Shown piece after piece: positions 61,773 to 64,000 of a stretch of 64,000 nucleotides of DNA. Positions within the stretch are counted from its first letter, which is position 1. Each line of letters starts with the position of its first letter. The notes beneath the pieces are model-generated. The model was not told the DNA's origin and made no database searches. It worked only from the letters and a program-made list of their open reading frames with translations. This DNA comes from Rubripirellula obstinata (GTDB lineage Bacteria > Planctomycetota > Planctomycetia > Pirellulales > Pirellulaceae): NCBI RefSeq assembly GCF_001642955.1, contig NZ_LWSK01000010.1, forward strand, positions 29,769 to 93,768. The letters run 5' to 3'. The position numbers were made by a program, and so were the translations under genes.

Positions 61773-62810
61773 TCAGTCGATTGCACCTTGGCTCAACACC
61801 TCATGTCCGTCTCGTGATCCAATCGCGAGACGGATTTTTTCGTCAGTACTGTCGCTGAGCATGTGGACGGAACCGTCGCAGAGAACGACTTGGACTCCAC
61901 CGGCGTGAAAGCTGCCCGGCGAAATTTCTAAGACATTTTGGATCGGATAAGTTTCAATGGGCGGCCCAATCGTCGTTGGTCCCGTTACGTTCGGCCCGTC
62001 CAAATAAGATGGATTGATGGCGATCAGGAAGGATGTCAACGCTTGCGAAAAGTCTGCTCCAAGACCGATCGGGCCGGTGTCAAATTGAGGATGGTACAAC
62101 GAATGGTGATTGCACTCTTCACAACTCCATGTCTCGTCCCACTTTGTCTCGGCCACCAGAACAGTATGGCTAAGTCCGTCCAGAATCGCAGCGAACTTGA
62201 TCGCCGGAAAGTTAGGCGCACTCGATGGATCGCTCACGCAATCTGCTGCCAACAGAACGCCATTGGAATCGTTCATGCCCTGGCGAATCAAGTTGCCCAT
62301 GCCGTCAAAACTACTGTGGTCGTCGCGTTGGGGATTGCTGCCCGCGTTCCCCAGGTACGACGTCACCGCGCGACCGCTGATGAAGTCAGTTGGAATCGAC
62401 AAATGAGTCGGCCCGGGTTGGCTGGGGCATCGATAGCCGGGAATTAACGTGCGGGCCAGTTCGCGAAATCGAACCCCTTGCGGTGTCACGGTTGTGTCAG
62501 TCCCAAAGCCGGTTTCGCCTTGCGGCACGTTCTCTGCAACCGCCGACTGTTCCAAAAACGGCAAGATGTCGGTGGTCCAACTGTGGCCCCAACCGCCCTT
62601 GGCACCCCACGGAAGTGTCCGAAAGGCTGATTCGTAATTGTGCATCGCCAGCCCAATCTGTTTCAGATGATTGGAGCACTGCATTCGCCGAGCCGCCTCA
62701 CGAGCCGATTGGACCGCCGGCAGCAAAAGCCCCACCAGGACTGCGATGATGGCGATCACCACCAGCAATTCGACCAGCGTAAAAGCAGTGCGAGGGAAAC
62801 GGCGTTGCAT
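61773..62810 (-). CDS. DUF1559 pilin-like protein
   Basis: A 345-residue protein with prepilin-like start TAFTLVELLVVIAIIAVLVG and LLPAVQSAREAARR, then SNHLKQIGLAMHNYESAF. DILPFLEQ, YRCPSQPGPTH and DGLSHTVLVAETKW are common in the family, and the C-terminal H-x9-DG motif is present (HAGGVQVVLCDGSVHML). It is probably exported as a pseudopilin-like surface protein; no function is known. Its stop is 5 bases after the stop of the convergent cytochrome gene, and the terminator of that gene lies within it. ATG 62810 fits the family start; the extra 13 codons upstream are doubtful. Confidence 0.9.
   Translation of the reverse strand: MQRRFPRTAFTLVELLVVIAIIAVLVGLLLPAVQSAREAARRMQCSNHLKQIGLAMHNYESAFRTLPWGAKGGWGHSWTTDILPFLEQSAVAENVPQGETGFGTDTTVTPQGVRFRELARTLIPGYRCPSQPGPTHLSIPTDFISGRAVTSYLGNAGSNPQRDDHSSFDGMGNLIRQGMNDSNGVLLAADCVSDPSSAPNFPAIKFAAILDGLSHTVLVAETKWDETWSCEECNHHSLYHPQFDTGPIGLGADFSQALTSFLIAINPSYLDGPNVTGPTTIGPPIETYPIQNVLEISPGSFHAGGVQVVLCDGSVHMLSDSTDEKIRLAIGSRDGHEVLSQGAID
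61807..61840 (+). terminator. Intrinsic terminator of the cytochrome gene, inside a convergent CDS
   Basis: Plus-strand hairpin CCGTCTCG (61807-61814) with CGAGACGG (61826-61833), loop of 11 bases, followed by ATTTTTT. It lies 40 bases after the cytochrome stop codon and within the last codons of the DUF1559 gene on the other strand. Confidence 0.65.
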
Positions 62811-62937
62811 CGCGAGCAATGGCACCCGGCGTAGTGGAGAATCGGACAAGCAAGTGAGGGGTTACCCACTATCTTGAACGTGTTCCCAGCTTCCGTACAC
62901 CTAAATTGTCGGCGAAAACCCAAAAATGATCACGTGG

Positions 62938-63519
62938 TTACCGATTCAGAACTAAATCCAACAAGTCGGCACCGCCCAACATGCCTGCCTTTTCGACTCG
63001 CAAACGGTCGCCCGGTTGCAGTGCATAGTCGCTTTCAGGACGCACATTTTCGCCGTCTTTGGTCATCTTGCATTCCATCGGCATCCCGCCGATCGATCCG
63101 GTCGAATGCCGGAAAAGAGTCGCTTTTACAGATCCAAGCTGCTTCTTGACGCCCGATTGAGTCAGCAATTGGCTGACGTAGACGCTTTGGCCTTCGGCGG
63201 GCAGCGGTAAAACTCGCACCGGCGTTTCATCGCCCACGACTTGTAGCACGATTCCACCGTTGGCTTTGGCCTGCTTGGTTCCTTGATAAACCAACTGGGC
63301 GACCGAATTTGATGCCATCGGCATTCCCGGCGACATTGGCATGCCTTCGGGACTGACAAAACTCGACGTGTCTTTCTCAGGAAACAGTGTCCCGCTTAAC
63401 AGGGGATTGCCACTCATCGACGCGGTCGACGGCAGACGCAAACCACTACAACCGCTGGCTAGGCAAATTCCTAAGGCAAGCGTGAGTGCGAGCGTTGGGC
63501 TGTTGGATGCTGATTTCAT
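62938..63519 (-). CDS. Lipoprotein of unknown function
   Basis: A 193-residue lipoprotein with signal sequence and lipobox (LALTLALGICLASGCSG, Cys about residue 24). A Met/Pro-rich stretch (EGMPMSPGMPMAS) is followed by an SLBB/polysaccharide-export-like region: GIVLQVVGDETPVRVLPLPAEGQSVYVSQLL and SDYALQPGDRLRVEKAG. The last phrase is typical of periplasmic domains that close with LQPGDxLxV, but I do not claim Wza homology. ATG 63519 puts the signal peptide at the front, whereas the 66 open codons upstream have no export signal. A DUF1559 gene follows, about 130 bases downstream on the same strand. Confidence 0.7.
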   Translation of the reverse strand: MKSASNSPTLALTLALGICLASGCSGLRLPSTASMSGNPLLSGTLFPEKDTSSFVSPEGMPMSPGMPMASNSVAQLVYQGTKQAKANGGIVLQVVGDETPVRVLPLPAEGQSVYVSQLLTQSGVKKQLGSVKATLFRHSTGSIGGMPMECKMTKDGENVRPESDYALQPGDRLRVEKAGMLGGADLLDLVLNR

Positions 63520-64000
63520 CGGAGATTCGCGATTCTTTGGGGGGAGGAGGCGATCATCGGTAGCCGACCTTGACGATTGGGGCGTGAAGTTGGGCTTGGT
63601 AAACTTTTCCGGCGATGGACGCCTATCGAGTCGATCGACCGCCAACAGGCGAAGCTTGAACGAAAAGCAAAAGATTCGTTCATTTAGCCCCCCGCAAACA
63701 GGGGTTCCAGCAAGCACCGGCTGGTCAGGCCCAAAGTAGGCCGTAGCGAGTGAAGCGAGTTACGGCAGGCACAACGCAAAACCATTAAACCGCAGTTCAT
63801 CGCCCAAAGCCGTGAAGGAAACAAGTGTTAGTTCGTTTAACCGCGTGGGCATCGCCCCGCGCGTTCGGGGCCGCACAACGCGCGGGGCGATGCCTGGGCT
63901 GACGAAAATGTTTGCGTGGAGGGAAACTGGACGACTTTGGGGGTTTGTGGCTGACCGGCCTCGGTGTTGATTGCAAATTGCAAAATGAACACTGAAAAAT
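63520..64000. other. Window-end intergenic DNA with a family-B repeat
   Basis: GTTTAACCGCGTGGGCATCG with its complement forms a family-B copy at about 63834-63895, whose right arm ends abruptly (GGGCGATGCCTGGGC). Before it, GCCGTGAAG at about 63810 matches the outer arm. GTAGGCCGTAGCGAGTGAAG (about 63737) resembles the head of family A. No gene is seen in this stretch. Confidence 0.6.

Overview
The window looks like chromosomal DNA of a planctomycete of the Pirellulaceae (Rhodopirellula/Rubripirellula-like). The evidence is a combination of lineage-typical families: two DUF1559 pilin-like proteins with the H-x9-DG motif, a giant surface protein opening with the LESRRLLA export motif and ending in dockerin repeats, a PEP-CTERM protein, Hanks-type Ser/Thr kinases with extracytoplasmic tails, an FGE-sulfatase-fold protein, DUF1844, and an ExbB/ExbD operon ending in a squalene-cyclase-like protein. 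I saw no rRNA, tRNA, CRISPR array, prophage or transposase.

Left part (1-17.5 kb), mostly minus strand: asd (cut by the window edge), an FGE-fold lipoprotein-like protein, an O-antigen ligase-family membrane protein, a DegP/HtrA-type protease, a uronate-isomerase-like protein with a long acidic tail (plus strand), leuA, two ABC-2 permeases without their ATPase, a flagellar block flbD-motA-motB-fliL-fliN-fliO, and a small thiO neighbourhood with a TIGR04282 sugar transferase.

Centre (17.7-39.4 kb): a plus-strand run of Ser/Thr kinase, PlsC-type acyltransferase and alanine dehydrogenase; pyruvate kinase; an SDR; the ~1000-residue surface protein; then about 2.6 kb rich in nested inverted repeats around a DUF2314-ankyrin gene. 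Next comes a tightly coupled minus-strand operon: a 1140-residue TPR protein, ExbB, ExbD and a 907-residue membrane-anchored protein. The last has a TonB-like Ser-x3-His transmembrane motif, a long Pro/Ala-rich linker and a C-terminal squalene-cyclase-like toroid. It looks like an ion-gradient-energised envelope machine with an unusual effector.

Right part (39.6-64 kb): transglutaminase-like protein, a voltage-sensor-like membrane protein with coiled-coil tail, DUF1844, pyrG, GxxExxY nuclease-fold protein, kdsB, and a clear cobalamin riboswitch (minus strand, about 47628-47830) upstream of a DUF1559 pilin-like gene and a PEP-CTERM gene. Further on are a Uma2 protein, a GH3 glucosidase, a ThrE-type exporter, recQ, a membrane pyrophosphatase of the K+-dependent type, a second large Ser/Thr kinase with a beta-helix-like outer domain, a monoheme cytochrome, another DUF1559 gene and a lipoprotein.

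The two most interesting systems are the B12-riboswitch-controlled DUF1559/PEP-CTERM pair, which contains no known B12 gene, and the TPR-ExbB-ExbD-toroid operon. The intergenic DNA is also notable: at least six families of palindromic repeats, one with a nested insertion, and back-to-back arrays of two different heptamers (12 and 32 copies) in front of recQ.
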